Shown: piece by piece, positions 50,998-60,801 of the stretch | Position numbering within the stretch: position 1 is the stretch's first letter | How the letters are laid out: every line of letters begins with the position of its first letter | DNA from: HGM04593 sp045634305 | GTDB taxonomy: Bacteria > Bacteroidota > Bacteroidia > Bacteroidales > Bacteroidaceae | Assembly (NCBI GenBank): GCA_045634305.1 | Contig: JAZQZZ010000039.1 | Coordinates: forward strand, 32,096-96,095 | Direction of reading: 5' to 3' | DNA: 64,000 nucleotides | Program-made: the position numbers and the translations under genes | Notes under the pieces: model-generated | Seen by the model: the letters and a program-made list of their open reading frames with translations, nothing else | The model's database searches: none | What the model was told of the DNA's origin: nothing

Positions 50998-53900
50998 ATG
51001 AGAGCAAAACCTACGATAATCAGGTTATTATGCCTATTATTGTGCCTTACTGGCAGCATTGGTGCATTTGCACAGGCCGGACGCACAATAACGGGTACCG
51101 TTGTGGATGAACTTGAAATGCCGCTGCCGGGCGCCAATGTCGTTGTCATGAAAGACAAAAAGATGGTTAAGGGCGCAAGCACGGGCATAAATGGTGATTT
51201 CAAGATAGACTTGGTATTCAACGAAAACGAAAAACTGACTTTGGTATTCAGTTATATGGGCTCAAAGAGCCAGACAATAAAGTTGACTACGCAGAACATT
51301 GGCAAGCCTTTCAATATCAAATTGGTACCCGACAACGAAATGCTTGAGGAAGTTACAATCGTCGAGGACGGTTACTCGCGACTGCCACGCAAGGACATGG
51401 TGGGTGCGTTCACTACAGTGAAGGCGGACGACATCATGATGCCTGCATACCAGAGCATTGACCAGATGCTGCAGGGTAAGATTGCCGGTATGTCGGTTGT
51501 AAACACATCGGCTCGCGTTGGAGCTTCGCCAAAGATTACAATCCGCGGTACATCCACCATACTTGGAAACACCAGCCCGCTGTGGGTTGTGGATGGTGTC
51601 ATACAGGAAGACCCGCTGTCAATTGACATCAGTGCGGCGCTGACATCGGACATGAAGGAACTTATCGGTAACCAGATTTCATGGCTCAATCCACAGGATA
51701 TTGACAACATCACCGTATTGAAGGACGCTTCGGCAACAGCCATCTACGGTTCAAAGGCGTCTAACGGTGTTATTGTCATCACTACAAAGAAAGGAACCCC
51801 GGGACGAATAAGTGTCAACTACAATACAAACGTATCGGTGAGAGAACGCCCCACATACGAGATGTATGATTTCATGAACTCGTTGGAGCGCATACAGTTC
51901 AGCAAGGAAGCATACGAGGCCGGTGTACGCTACCAGAACGAGCCTCTGCCACAGATATATACCTACGAGGGTTTGATGGCAATGTTCAACAGACGAATGA
52001 TAACCGAGGAGGAGTTCTCATACCATCTGCAGCGCCTTGAGACGGTAAACACCGACTGGTTCGAACTGCTTACACGCAACTCGGTGAGCAACAACCACAA
52101 CTTGAGCGTTTCGGGCGGTACCGACAAATACACCTACAACGCATCGTTGGGTTACCAGATTAACAACGGTTACGAGGTGGGCAACAGCAACGACCAGGTA
52201 ACCACACGATTAAGCATAAACAGCAATGTCAATGAGAAGCTAAGCATCAGCGCACAGCTCAACGGTAGCATAAGAAACTCCGACGGTTACGGTGCCGGCG
52301 TCAACCCATACAACTATGCGATGAACACAAGCCGTGCCATCCCGGCATATAACGAGGACGGTACCCCTGCCTACTACTCGAAATACTATACCTACCAGTA
52401 TAACACACAGCTTGGAGGCCATAACCAATACTCGACCAACATCTTCAACGAAATGGAGAACAGTTTCTCGCAGAACACGGGAACTGCATTCAACGCATCG
52501 GTGAACATCAACTACAAGATACTCAGCTGGCTCACATACCAGGGAACAGCAAGCATGTCATTGAACAACAATGCAAGCGAGAGCTATGCCGGTGAAAAGA
52601 CCTCACAGGTCGAGCAGTTGTACCGCGGTTTCCCTTATGGCACAGAGAAAGCCGGTTCGGAGAAGTACAATGCTGCACTGATGCCTTACGGCGGTGTTCT
52701 ACAGCAGGCAAACTCACAGACTGTTTCATACAGCACATCGCACCGCTTGGCATTCTCGAAGGAGTTCAACGAGAACCATCGCTTGAATGCAATGCTCGGT
52801 ATGGAAATACGCTCAAGCAAGGGAAGCAGCGAGGGCAACACTGTGTGGGGTTATGTGCCCGAGCGCGGAGAGATTCTTGTATCACCGACACTGCCCGAGA
52901 ATTTCAAGCCCATAGGCAGTGACGTATCAATTGGTTGGGGTGCACTCTCGCAGCTGTACAACGGCGGATGGAGCAAGACATCGACGCTGACCAACTATTT
53001 ATCGTTCTATGCAACAGTTGCCTACTCTTTGAAGAACCGCTATGTATTCAACATGAACATACGTTCCGATGCATCGAACCGATTCGGCCAGGACGTGAAC
53101 AAGCAGTTCGACCCCACATGGTCGTTCGGTGCATCGTGGAAGATGGCACAGGAGCCATTCATGATGGAGAACCTGCCTTGGCTCGACCAGTTCAACATAC
53201 GTGCCACATACGGTATACAGGGTAATGTGGTCAACTCCTTGAGCCCCGAAATGATTGTACGTTACCAGGGCCTGCACACCAGCTACAACGAATATTACCT
53301 CACAATTTCGAGCCTCCCGAACAACCAGCTCAAATGGGAACGCACAAAGTCGGCCAACCTTGGTCTTGACGTAGCGTTGTTTGGCATAACAATGAACTTC
53401 GAGTACTACAACCGCCGCTCAAATGCCATCATTCGCCAGGACATTGCACAGGAGTACGGTATGGAGTCAATGCCGCTCAACGGAGGTCTCATAACCAACC
53501 AGGGTGTGGAGTTCACATTCAACTATACCCCGATACGCACCAACAACTTTGCATGGACAATAGGTATGAACGCAGGCAAGAACTGGAACCGCTCTGAGAC
53601 CGATGACCGCACAGCAAAGGCCGATGAGTTGACGCACTACGACTTCCTCAGCGGCAACAGTAGCCGTCCGTTGAAGCAGGGCTATCCGCTGTCGGCTTTC
53701 TGGTCCTACCAGTTCACAGGCCTCAACGGCACAAACGGTTACCCCACATTTGCCAACGCCACATATGACGACGTTGACGGAGATGGTAGCGTTGACCCGA
53801 CTACATTCCTTATATATTCGGGACAGGGCGAGCCCGACTTCTCGGGTGGTTTCAACACCAGAATACGCTGGAGGGACTTCAACTTCGGCATTGACTTTGC

Positions 53901-54360
53901 CGCGAACCTTGGAGCACAGAAGCGTTTGCCGAACCCCTACTCGACATTCACATACGGCAAGATGCCGGACATATACAGCAACCTGTCGAATGAGCTCAAC
54001 AACCGTTGGAAACAGCCCGGTGACGAGGCACACACAAACATACCGGCGCTCTATACATCGGTACGTGACCTCTATAACCTGAACCTGCCCAATGGGCTCT
54101 ATGACAATATCTACTCAATGTGGGCACAGTCGGACGCAAGGGTTGTGGATGCATCGTTCCTGCGCTGTACCCAGATTTCACTCTCATACAACGTGCCACG
54201 CAAGGCATGTCAAAAACTGGGTCTCTCGCGCATATCAATAAGCGCCAACGTAAACAACCTGTTTGTGATTGCAAGCAAGGAGTGGAGAGGATATGACCCC
54301 GAACTTGGCAACAGCATACAGCCAAGAGTTTACTCAATTGGACTTGGTATCGGACTATAA
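50998..54360 (+). CDS. SusC/RagA-type TonB-dependent outer-membrane transporter
   Basis: 1120 residues. Signal peptide (about 1-25), then a carboxypeptidase-regulatory-like domain (RTITGTVVDELEMPLPGANV). The plug domain carries GKIAGMSVVNTSARVGASP, IRGTSTILGNTSPLWVVDGV and ITVLKDASATAIYGSKASNG, the SusC hallmark, followed by a 22-stranded barrel (LNVSVSGGTDKYTYNAS-like turns) to the final VYSIGLGIGL. It imports a glycan or peptide fragment with SusD (next gene, 12 bp). No sigma/anti-sigma or hybrid sensor gene is adjacent. Substrate unknown. Confidence 0.96.
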   Translation: MRAKPTIIRLLCLLLCLTGSIGAFAQAGRTITGTVVDELEMPLPGANVVVMKDKKMVKGASTGINGDFKIDLVFNENEKLTLVFSYMGSKSQTIKLTTQNIGKPFNIKLVPDNEMLEEVTIVEDGYSRLPRKDMVGAFTTVKADDIMMPAYQSIDQMLQGKIAGMSVVNTSARVGASPKITIRGTSTILGNTSPLWVVDGVIQEDPLSIDISAALTSDMKELIGNQISWLNPQDIDNITVLKDASATAIYGSKASNGVIVITTKKGTPGRISVNYNTNVSVRERPTYEMYDFMNSLERIQFSKEAYEAGVRYQNEPLPQIYTYEGLMAMFNRRMITEEEFSYHLQRLETVNTDWFELLTRNSVSNNHNLSVSGGTDKYTYNASLGYQINNGYEVGNSNDQVTTRLSINSNVNEKLSISAQLNGSIRNSDGYGAGVNPYNYAMNTSRAIPAYNEDGTPAYYSKYYTYQYNTQLGGHNQYSTNIFNEMENSFSQNTGTAFNASVNINYKILSWLTYQGTASMSLNNNASESYAGEKTSQVEQLYRGFPYGTEKAGSEKYNAALMPYGGVLQQANSQTVSYSTSHRLAFSKEFNENHRLNAMLGMEIRSSKGSSEGNTVWGYVPERGEILVSPTLPENFKPIGSDVSIGWGALSQLYNGGWSKTSTLTNYLSFYATVAYSLKNRYVFNMNIRSDASNRFGQDVNKQFDPTWSFGASWKMAQEPFMMENLPWLDQFNIRATYGIQGNVVNSLSPEMIVRYQGLHTSYNEYYLTISSLPNNQLKWERTKSANLGLDVALFGITMNFEYYNRRSNAIIRQDIAQEYGMESMPLNGGLITNQGVEFTFNYTPIRTNNFAWTIGMNAGKNWNRSETDDRTAKADELTHYDFLSGNSSRPLKQGYPLSAFWSYQFTGLNGTNGYPTFANATYDDVDGDGSVDPTTFLIYSGQGEPDFSGGFNTRIRWRDFNFGIDFAANLGAQKRLPNPYSTFTYGKMPDIYSNLSNELNNRWKQPGDEAHTNIPALYTSVRDLYNLNLPNGLYDNIYSMWAQSDARVVDASFLRCTQISLSYNVPRKACQKLGLSRISISANVNNLFVIASKEWRGYDPELGNSIQPRVYSIGLGIGL

Positions 54361-54372
54361 GAATTTAAGACT

Positions 54373-55929
54373 ATGAAGAAAATATTCAACATATTTGCAA
54401 CAACTGTTGCACTTCTTTCGGCAACATCGTGTGGAGATTTCCTTGAGCCGAACTCTACAAGCGAGTTTGTTCCCAAAGATGCTGTATCACTCAACGAGCT
54501 GTTACTAGGCGAGGCCTATCAGCGCAATGACATGACCGGATTCAACATATTCCTGAACTTGCTTGATGATGATATTGAGGCGGCTCCATACCAGACACCG
54601 ACCGATGGTTTCGAGGCCGAGAAATACCTTGCCGCATTCACTTGGCAACCTGATATGTTCGAGATGATGGAAGAGGCTGCTGCCGGACATACAAACATAT
54701 ATCAGTCGTACTACGAGGTAATCCTGGGAGCCAATGCGGTTATCGACTATATACCCAATGTCGTAGACACCGAGGATAATATTAACAAGGTGAAGGCACA
54801 AGCATATGCACTGCGTGGTTTCTACTACTTCAATCTTGTGAACATATTCGGTACACCCTACAACAGCGACTCCACAGCTCTTGGTGTTCCTTTAAAGCTG
54901 CAGAGCGGCATTGAGCCCAGCGACGACTACCTCAAGAGAAAGACAGTAGCCGAGGTATATGCACAGATTCTAAGTGACCTTCACACTGCCGAGGCTACAT
55001 ACCTTGAACTGCCCGAGAGCGAGCAGTGGAGCGACAACTACCGCACAAGCCTCCCCATGGTGCAGTTGATGCTCTCGCGTACATATCTATATATGGAACG
55101 TTGGGAAGAGGCTGCACGATATGCAAAGATGGTAATGGACGACAAGCGTTTCAAACTTGTTGACCTCAACGAAGTAACACTTGAAGAGATTAACACTGAC
55201 GGTGAATATGTGAGAACATACATCAATATGCCGACATACAAATGCAGCGAGACTATTTGGCCATATGGTAATGTAACCGACATGTTCAAGTGGGCATACG
55301 ACTATGCAAACACGACAAGCTCAATATCAGGGCAGAAGATGCACGCATACTTTCAGGCATCCGAGAGCCTGCTCGACAGCTACCTCGATTGGGATTTGCG
55401 TCTGATGCACTACATCGTTCACGCACCCGACGGACAGGGTGGCGAGATGCCAATGGCTTTCGGAAAGGTAAACATCGGTACAACCTATTACCTTCCACTC
55501 ACTGCAACAGGTACATTCGGCCGTTGCCTTCGCCTCTCCGAGGCTTACCTGAACTACGCCGAGGCCATGGCAATGCTTGGAGGCAGCGGTGACGAGGAGG
55601 CGACTGCAGCACTCAACACCCTACTCGAGAAGCGTTTCGACCCCGAGGATTTTGAAGAGGTTGAGTTCGAGAGCAACAGCGACCTGGTGCAGTTCGTACG
55701 CGAAGAGCGCCGTCGTGAGTTGTGCTACGAGGGACACCGCTGGTTCGACCTTCGCCGTTGGGGCATGCCGGCCATAACACACACATGGCACGATAACGAA
55801 TCGCAGAGCAGCGACTACACATTGCAGGAGGGTGACATGCTATACACCATCCCCATCCCCGATGAGGCATTGCAGAGCAACAACAGCCTTGAGCAAAACG
55901 AACTCCCCGGCAAACGACTACCACAGTAA
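54373..55929 (+). CDS. SusD/RagB-type surface lipoprotein
   Basis: 518 residues with lipoprotein signal (ATTVALLSATSC). The tetratricopeptide-like SusD fold is shown by QAYALRGFYYFNLVNIFGTP, QLMLSRTYLYMERWEEAARY, RLSEAYLNYAEAMAMLGGSG and EERRRELCYEGHRWFDLRRW. It binds substrate at the surface and lids the SusC barrel. Directly downstream of SusC and upstream of an unusual lipoprotein; four genes to 58514 form one unit. Confidence 0.96.
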   Translation: MKKIFNIFATTVALLSATSCGDFLEPNSTSEFVPKDAVSLNELLLGEAYQRNDMTGFNIFLNLLDDDIEAAPYQTPTDGFEAEKYLAAFTWQPDMFEMMEEAAAGHTNIYQSYYEVILGANAVIDYIPNVVDTEDNINKVKAQAYALRGFYYFNLVNIFGTPYNSDSTALGVPLKLQSGIEPSDDYLKRKTVAEVYAQILSDLHTAEATYLELPESEQWSDNYRTSLPMVQLMLSRTYLYMERWEEAARYAKMVMDDKRFKLVDLNEVTLEEINTDGEYVRTYINMPTYKCSETIWPYGNVTDMFKWAYDYANTTSSISGQKMHAYFQASESLLDSYLDWDLRLMHYIVHAPDGQGGEMPMAFGKVNIGTTYYLPLTATGTFGRCLRLSEAYLNYAEAMAMLGGSGDEEATAALNTLLEKRFDPEDFEEVEFESNSDLVQFVREERRRELCYEGHRWFDLRRWGMPAITHTWHDNESQSSDYTLQEGDMLYTIPIPDEALQSNNSLEQNELPGKRLPQ

Positions 55930-55954
55930 CAGATACTCATAGCACTGAAATATT

Positions 55955-57004
55955 ATGAAAAAACATCTATTTACAGCCGCAATAATATTGGCAAGCCTTG
56001 CATTCCTATGCGCTTGCCACGAGGAGGAAGAGATTACCCCATCGGGCAACTACTCGCCCATACGTGGAGGTTTTCCACAGGGTGACAGCAAATATGACTC
56101 GCTCATCTATGACATAAAGCAAGAGTATGGTGTGTATCTCCTTTACAAGGACATCACCGAGGAGGACCTGAACCGCGACTGGGTATCAGTGGGAACAGGC
56201 GATATATTCGTTGCCGGCTATGACGAGGAGCGCGAGGACGGTGCATGGAACCTGCCCGACGAGCATTTGCCGTTCTATGTAGACTATTTCTACAACTACA
56301 TTTTCCCCAACATAAGCCGGGATTTTGCAAAGTCATCGTTCCCTGTAAAGATTTACATGATACATAATCTGCGCACAGAGCCGCGTGACTTCGGCGAGGA
56401 GAGCGAAGGTAATGGCGGTGGCACTACGCTTGACCCATACAAGACTATCAAACTGGGGAATTTCGACAACTGGGCAATCAGTTTCAAGGACGAGATAATA
56501 ACCGGTACAGACACCGAATATGCACTCAAACAGTTGCGTTGCGTCTTTATGATTGAGGCACTGAAGAATGCCATGGACAAAGGAGAAATTACCTCGCCCG
56601 ACGAGTTCTGGACCGGTTTCGATTTCAGCAGTCGCAAGGATGCGAATGGCAAAGAGTTGAATATCATGGACCACAAAGACCCATCAAAGGATAACTACAA
56701 GTATAAGCTCGGTTTCATTGACGACCTGAACGACAACTTTGGAACTGGTCAGTTGAAACAGTTGTGGCGTCCGTTGGAGAGCGTTGTAAGCTGCTACTAT
56801 TGGGAAAAGGATAAATACAAGGAATACAACCTTTTCAACGCATACATAAAGAATGCAATGTGGCTTACCCCTGAGGAGTTCGAGGCACGTTACCCCAAAG
56901 CTCTCTACCCAATGCTCACCGAGAAGTATGAGATTACCGTGAAACACATGAAAGAGCAATACGGTATTGACCTTCAGGGTATTGCATATGGCATAAACAA
57001 GTAA
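55955..57004 (+). CDS. Lipoprotein resembling a degenerate SusD-associated zinc peptidase
   Basis: 349 residues with a lipoprotein signal (ILASLAFLCAC). DSLIYDIKQEYGVYLLYKDI and the acidic region after it look like the PF15890 putative zinc peptidase that often follows SusC/SusD, but the HExxH motif is absent: the corresponding helix reads CVFMIEALKNAMDKG. If the relationship is right, it is a catalytically dead member acting as a surface binding protein. Otherwise it is an unknown surface lipoprotein. It lies 25 bp after SusD and 13 bp before the thioredoxin-like gene. Confidence 0.65.
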   Translation: MKKHLFTAAIILASLAFLCACHEEEEITPSGNYSPIRGGFPQGDSKYDSLIYDIKQEYGVYLLYKDITEEDLNRDWVSVGTGDIFVAGYDEEREDGAWNLPDEHLPFYVDYFYNYIFPNISRDFAKSSFPVKIYMIHNLRTEPRDFGEESEGNGGGTTLDPYKTIKLGNFDNWAISFKDEIITGTDTEYALKQLRCVFMIEALKNAMDKGEITSPDEFWTGFDFSSRKDANGKELNIMDHKDPSKDNYKYKLGFIDDLNDNFGTGQLKQLWRPLESVVSCYYWEKDKYKEYNLFNAYIKNAMWLTPEEFEARYPKALYPMLTEKYEITVKHMKEQYGIDLQGIAYGINK

Positions 57005-57017
57005 CAACCATACATTT

Positions 57018-58514
57018 ATGAAATACTGTTTCAAAATTTTAGCAATTGCGTTGGTTGCATTCATGGCGACTGCATGTGGCACATCACAGAACAGCAACGA
57101 GAGTGTTGAAGCCGGAGATATCGCACTCTACGACAGTATATGGCAACGCGAGTTCAACAATGCAGCAGAGATAACAGCATTGTATGACTCCATTAAACAG
57201 ACCATAGCCGAGGAGAAAAAAGGTGTGCACACCCTTAACCAGTGCCACTTTGTATGGAACAGCGGAGAGTACATGTTCAAATGCCGCGGCAAGAACGAGG
57301 ACATCTACGAACTGCCCAAGCACTCGACTGAACTGTCGTTCGACAATGAGGTTGTCGCGCAATTCGCAAACACAAAGAAAATAGGCAAGTTTGCCGACCA
57401 CTACTTTACCTTGCAGGCCATGAAGAATGGGGACAGCTTCAACGACTCGCGCGACGGAGTGACAGCCACAGTGTTCTATGCAATAAGAGCGCTCAACGAG
57501 AACGACTACAACAAACTCCGCACTGTCTTCACAAGCAAGAACAGCGCACTGCACAACGAATACCTTGAACGTTTGAAGTTCCCGCTGCAGAATAGCGGTT
57601 GTACCGAGGGGCTCAAGAGCATTGAATCGCTCATTGAGGAGAACGTTGCCGACAGCCCGTTGAAAACCGAAGTGCTTGAGATGTACAGGCTCTTCACCCG
57701 CCTAATGCCGGGCAACCCGGCACCCATATCAGTGCTGAAGGATATCGAAGGTAACGAGCACACCTTTGAGGAGTTCAAAGGCAAGGTACTTGTCATTGAT
57801 GTATGGGCAACATGGTGCCACAGTTGTCTTGAGCACATGCACAAATTCACAGGCATGCGCTACTGGTTCCGCCGCGAGAGCGACGTTTGTTTCGCTACAA
57901 TTTCCATTGACCGCAGCGAGGACAAGGAGGCATGGATAGAGAGCATCAGAAAGCACAACATGCAGGGCTTGATTAACCTGTTCCCCGACTGCGAGGAACA
58001 ATCGCAGTTCGAGAGCGACTTCCAGATATCAAGTGTTCCACGTTACATAATCATTGGCAAGAAAGGCGAGATTATATCGGCTCATGCACCGACACCGGGT
58101 CCCGAAATGGCGTCCATGATTGAAAGGGCACGTTTTGCCGAGTTCTACACAGGCCCGGGCACCAATTTCCAAAATATCACACTGGAAGAGGCAATTGCCA
58201 AGGCAACCCAAGAGAACAAGCACATTTTCATTGAGTGCCACACCGACGGTTGCGTACCATGCAAGATGATGAAAGACAGGGTATTCCCACATGACAAAGT
58301 GGCTGAATACCTGAACAGGGAATTTGTGAGCATAAGCATTGGCGACGAGAGTGACGAAGGTGCACGCATTTTGGAAGAATTCGACGTACAGATGTTCCCG
58401 ACTTATCTTATTCTTGAACCGAATGGAGAACTCACGGGTATAATTATGCACACAGAAACAGATATCGATGCTTTTATAAACAAGATAGAAGAAGTAAAGA
58501 ACAGTAAACAGTAA
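57018..58514 (+). CDS. TlpA-like lipoprotein with two thioredoxin domains
   Basis: 498 residues, lipoprotein signal (AIALVAFMATAC). An N-terminal DUF4369-like region (20-230) precedes a TlpA-type thioredoxin domain with WCHSC (VLVIDVWATWCHSCLEHMHK) and, after a linker, a second thioredoxin fold with GCVPC (IFIECHTDGCVPCKMMKDR), ending FPTYLILEPNGE. Both CxxC pairs are intact. It probably reduces disulfides of surface or periplasmic proteins, perhaps those of the same Sus locus. Two thioredoxin domains in one lipoprotein is less common. A very large palindrome follows. Confidence 0.88.
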   Translation: MKYCFKILAIALVAFMATACGTSQNSNESVEAGDIALYDSIWQREFNNAAEITALYDSIKQTIAEEKKGVHTLNQCHFVWNSGEYMFKCRGKNEDIYELPKHSTELSFDNEVVAQFANTKKIGKFADHYFTLQAMKNGDSFNDSRDGVTATVFYAIRALNENDYNKLRTVFTSKNSALHNEYLERLKFPLQNSGCTEGLKSIESLIEENVADSPLKTEVLEMYRLFTRLMPGNPAPISVLKDIEGNEHTFEEFKGKVLVIDVWATWCHSCLEHMHKFTGMRYWFRRESDVCFATISIDRSEDKEAWIESIRKHNMQGLINLFPDCEEQSQFESDFQISSVPRYIIIGKKGEIISAHAPTPGPEMASMIERARFAEFYTGPGTNFQNITLEEAIAKATQENKHIFIECHTDGCVPCKMMKDRVFPHDKVAEYLNREFVSISIGDESDEGARILEEFDVQMFPTYLILEPNGELTGIIMHTETDIDAFINKIEEVKNSKQ

Positions 58515-58526
58515 AAACTGAAATAC

Positions 58527-58570
58527 TATTGCGTTAGCGGCCCGGAAATTTCCGGGCCGCTAACGCAATA
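58527..58570 (+). terminator. 44-bp perfect palindrome ending the Sus transcript
   Basis: The two 22-base arms (58527-58548 and 58549-58570) are exactly complementary, with GCGGCCCGG in the left arm. No long T run follows. It is unusually long for a terminator. Confidence 0.7.
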
Positions 58571-58609
58571 TTTAACACAAGCGATATCAAATATCTATCA
58601 ATAAATCAC

Positions 58610-58617
58610 TAACTTTG
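58610..58617 (+). promoter_or_regulatory. -7 element for the chitobiase-repeat protein
   Basis: TAACTTTG matches TAnnTTTG, 50 bp before the start; no clear -33 element. Confidence 0.4.
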
Positions 58618-58666
58618 CAAACTGAAACTTAAAAGCCGTTTAAATAAAAAAACAAAACATATCGAT

Positions 58667-60721
58667 ATGAAAAAAATTCTACTTTCACTATTCACTTTTT
58701 TCTGCATACTTGCAACAGCAAGCGCCGAGACCTACACCCACACATTCAAGAAGGGCGAACTCACAACCGACGGCGGCACAGTAACCTTGAGCGATATCGA
58801 GTGGAATGCCACTGATGCTATTTTAATCGAGTGGAGTGCAACAAAGGGTATACAGTTCGGCAGCAAGGCTACCCCTAACACAGCATACACTTTAAGCACA
58901 TCGGGTTTTGCAGCTTACAAGATTAAGAGCGTAACCGTAAACAGTAGTATCGCTGCCAGCGGAGATGCAACTATGACAATTACAGTCGGCGCGCAGACTT
59001 CGGAAGCCTACAAACTTACAACATCCAATGCCGCATATACATTTGACTGCGATGACACAAACGGCAACATCACCATCAACTGGACAGCTACACAGCGCGC
59101 ATACTACGTAAAGAGCATTACCGTTGAATATGAGTTGCCAACAGACATGGTTAATGTTGAAAAACCCACTTTCAAGACCCCAGAAGGAGTGTATGAGAAC
59201 AAGATTACAGTAACTGCAGAAACTGCAGACCAGACCCTTGTGCTCTACTACACACTGGATGGCACAGACCCCAGCTATGAAGATTTCCAGAGTGAGACAG
59301 GAACGACAAAGTGTAGCAAATACTATGTAATGTACCCCGAACTCACAGAATCGGCAACCATAAAGGCTATGGCGGTAAAGGTGGATGGTGAAACAGTTTA
59401 TAAGAGTGAGATTGTAGAGGCAAAATACATTGTATCACAAACCAAGCCTTACGTTCCGGCAGCAACAATCGTAAGTGGCAACAGATATGCATTCGTAGCA
59501 AATGACAGTATTGCCAATTTCCTTTTTGGTACCGCAAACGGCAACTTGCAGAGCCGCAAGATATCAGGTAAATATGACAAGTATGTTGAGACTGTAGAAT
59601 ACAATGCTTTTACCTTCACAAGCACCGATGGCGGGTACACCATCCAGGATGCCGAGAGCCGATACATGTACCTCGAGGGCAATGACGGCAAGGTTTCATT
59701 TGCTGCAGAAAAGCCGGCGGCAGGCGCTGTTTGGAGCGTATCGATTGAGAACGGACAGGCTACCATAAAGAATGGCAACAACACCATCTACTATTCAGTA
59801 GACAATGATATCTTCGGTTGTTATACCGAAAAGGCCGGCGATATGGTATTGCCATCTGTTTATATGGTACGCGAATATCCTAAGGCAACTATCACTCCCG
59901 AGAATGGAAGCTATGTTCAGGGCCTTAAAGAGTTCACAATCTCTTGCGAAGAGGGCATTGCCGTTTCAAGCGACTTCAGCCTCAAGGCACAGAGTGGCCA
60001 GCGCGAAGACCGTACATACGAGATAGACAAGACATACACATGCACACAGGTTGATGCCAACACTCTTAAATTTACAATAGACGAGGAACTTGCATCGGTT
60101 GACAATGTAAATATCGACCTGATCATTACAGGTGATATTTTCCTGAATCCCGAGGGAATGAACTACAAACATCCCATTAAGGGAAGATGGACACGCAGCA
60201 TCTATTCATATACCCACGTAGGTTCAGCAGCTGCTGCAGTTATAACAGCAGTAGAGCCTGCCGACGGCAGCAAGGTAGAGTCTCTGGGCTATATTCTTTT
60301 CACATTCAGCAACATTGCCACAACTGTAGATACTTCAAAAGAGGCAAAGCTCTGCAAAGAAGGAAGCGACGAGGCCATTCCATTCTCATTCACCAACCTC
60401 AAAGAGGACGGCTCTTATGTAGAACAGAATCAGGGTGCTCTGTTGCTTGATACACCGGTTGTCAAAAACGGGACATATATACTTGAGATTGCCGACGGCT
60501 ATTTCGTTGACCGCAACTCAAAGGAAATCAAAGGCATCACGCTCAGATACATCGTTGAGAACGAAACAGCCATTGAGGATATCATTGCAGACGGAGAGAA
60601 CGGCTGGACAGTATACAGCGCAAGCGGAATCAAGGTCCTGGAGACTGAGGATGCAGGCAAGGTGAGCGCATTGCCAAGCGGCATTTACATCGTAAACGGC
60701 ATCAAGACAGTTATCAAGTAA
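58667..60721 (+). CDS. Secreted protein with chitobiase-type domain and sorting-like tail
   Basis: 684 residues with a signal peptide (MKKILLSLFTFFCILATASA). Residues 20-155 form a beta-rich domain (YKIKSVTVNSSIAASGD). Residues 160-260 match the chitobiase/beta-hexosaminidase C-terminal type repeat (VEKPTFKTPEGVYENKITVT, LVLYYTLDGTDPSYEDFQSE, TIKAMAVKVDGETVYKSEIV). An Ig-like region follows (AAVITAVEPADGSKVESLGY). The end (WTVYSASGIKVLETED, LPSGIYIVNG and TVIK) is a type-IX-like sorting tail, as in the GH18 protein. No catalytic domain is seen; probably a surface carbohydrate-binding or adhesive protein. Confidence 0.78.
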   Translation: MKKILLSLFTFFCILATASAETYTHTFKKGELTTDGGTVTLSDIEWNATDAILIEWSATKGIQFGSKATPNTAYTLSTSGFAAYKIKSVTVNSSIAASGDATMTITVGAQTSEAYKLTTSNAAYTFDCDDTNGNITINWTATQRAYYVKSITVEYELPTDMVNVEKPTFKTPEGVYENKITVTAETADQTLVLYYTLDGTDPSYEDFQSETGTTKCSKYYVMYPELTESATIKAMAVKVDGETVYKSEIVEAKYIVSQTKPYVPAATIVSGNRYAFVANDSIANFLFGTANGNLQSRKISGKYDKYVETVEYNAFTFTSTDGGYTIQDAESRYMYLEGNDGKVSFAAEKPAAGAVWSVSIENGQATIKNGNNTIYYSVDNDIFGCYTEKAGDMVLPSVYMVREYPKATITPENGSYVQGLKEFTISCEEGIAVSSDFSLKAQSGQREDRTYEIDKTYTCTQVDANTLKFTIDEELASVDNVNIDLIITGDIFLNPEGMNYKHPIKGRWTRSIYSYTHVGSAAAAVITAVEPADGSKVESLGYILFTFSNIATTVDTSKEAKLCKEGSDEAIPFSFTNLKEDGSYVEQNQGALLLDTPVVKNGTYILEIADGYFVDRNSKEIKGITLRYIVENETAIEDIIADGENGWTVYSASGIKVLETEDAGKVSALPSGIYIVNGIKTVIK

Positions 60722-60739
60722 ACAATAACTACAAAGAGT

Positions 60740-60770
60740 CAATGAAGGATGCCGTCGGCATCCTTCATTG
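60740..60770 (+). terminator. Terminator-like hairpin before the M23 gene
   Basis: Arms 60740-60753 and 60757-60770 form a 14-bp stem with a 3-nt loop. No T run follows. Confidence 0.6.
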
Positions 60771-60801
60771 CGTTATATCAAAACGTAAGGAAAGAATACT
60801 G

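Noticed and set aside
60742..60801. N-terminal extension of the M23 protein from 60742
   Set aside because: The upstream start lies inside a 14-bp hairpin, and the lipoprotein signal begins only after 60802.
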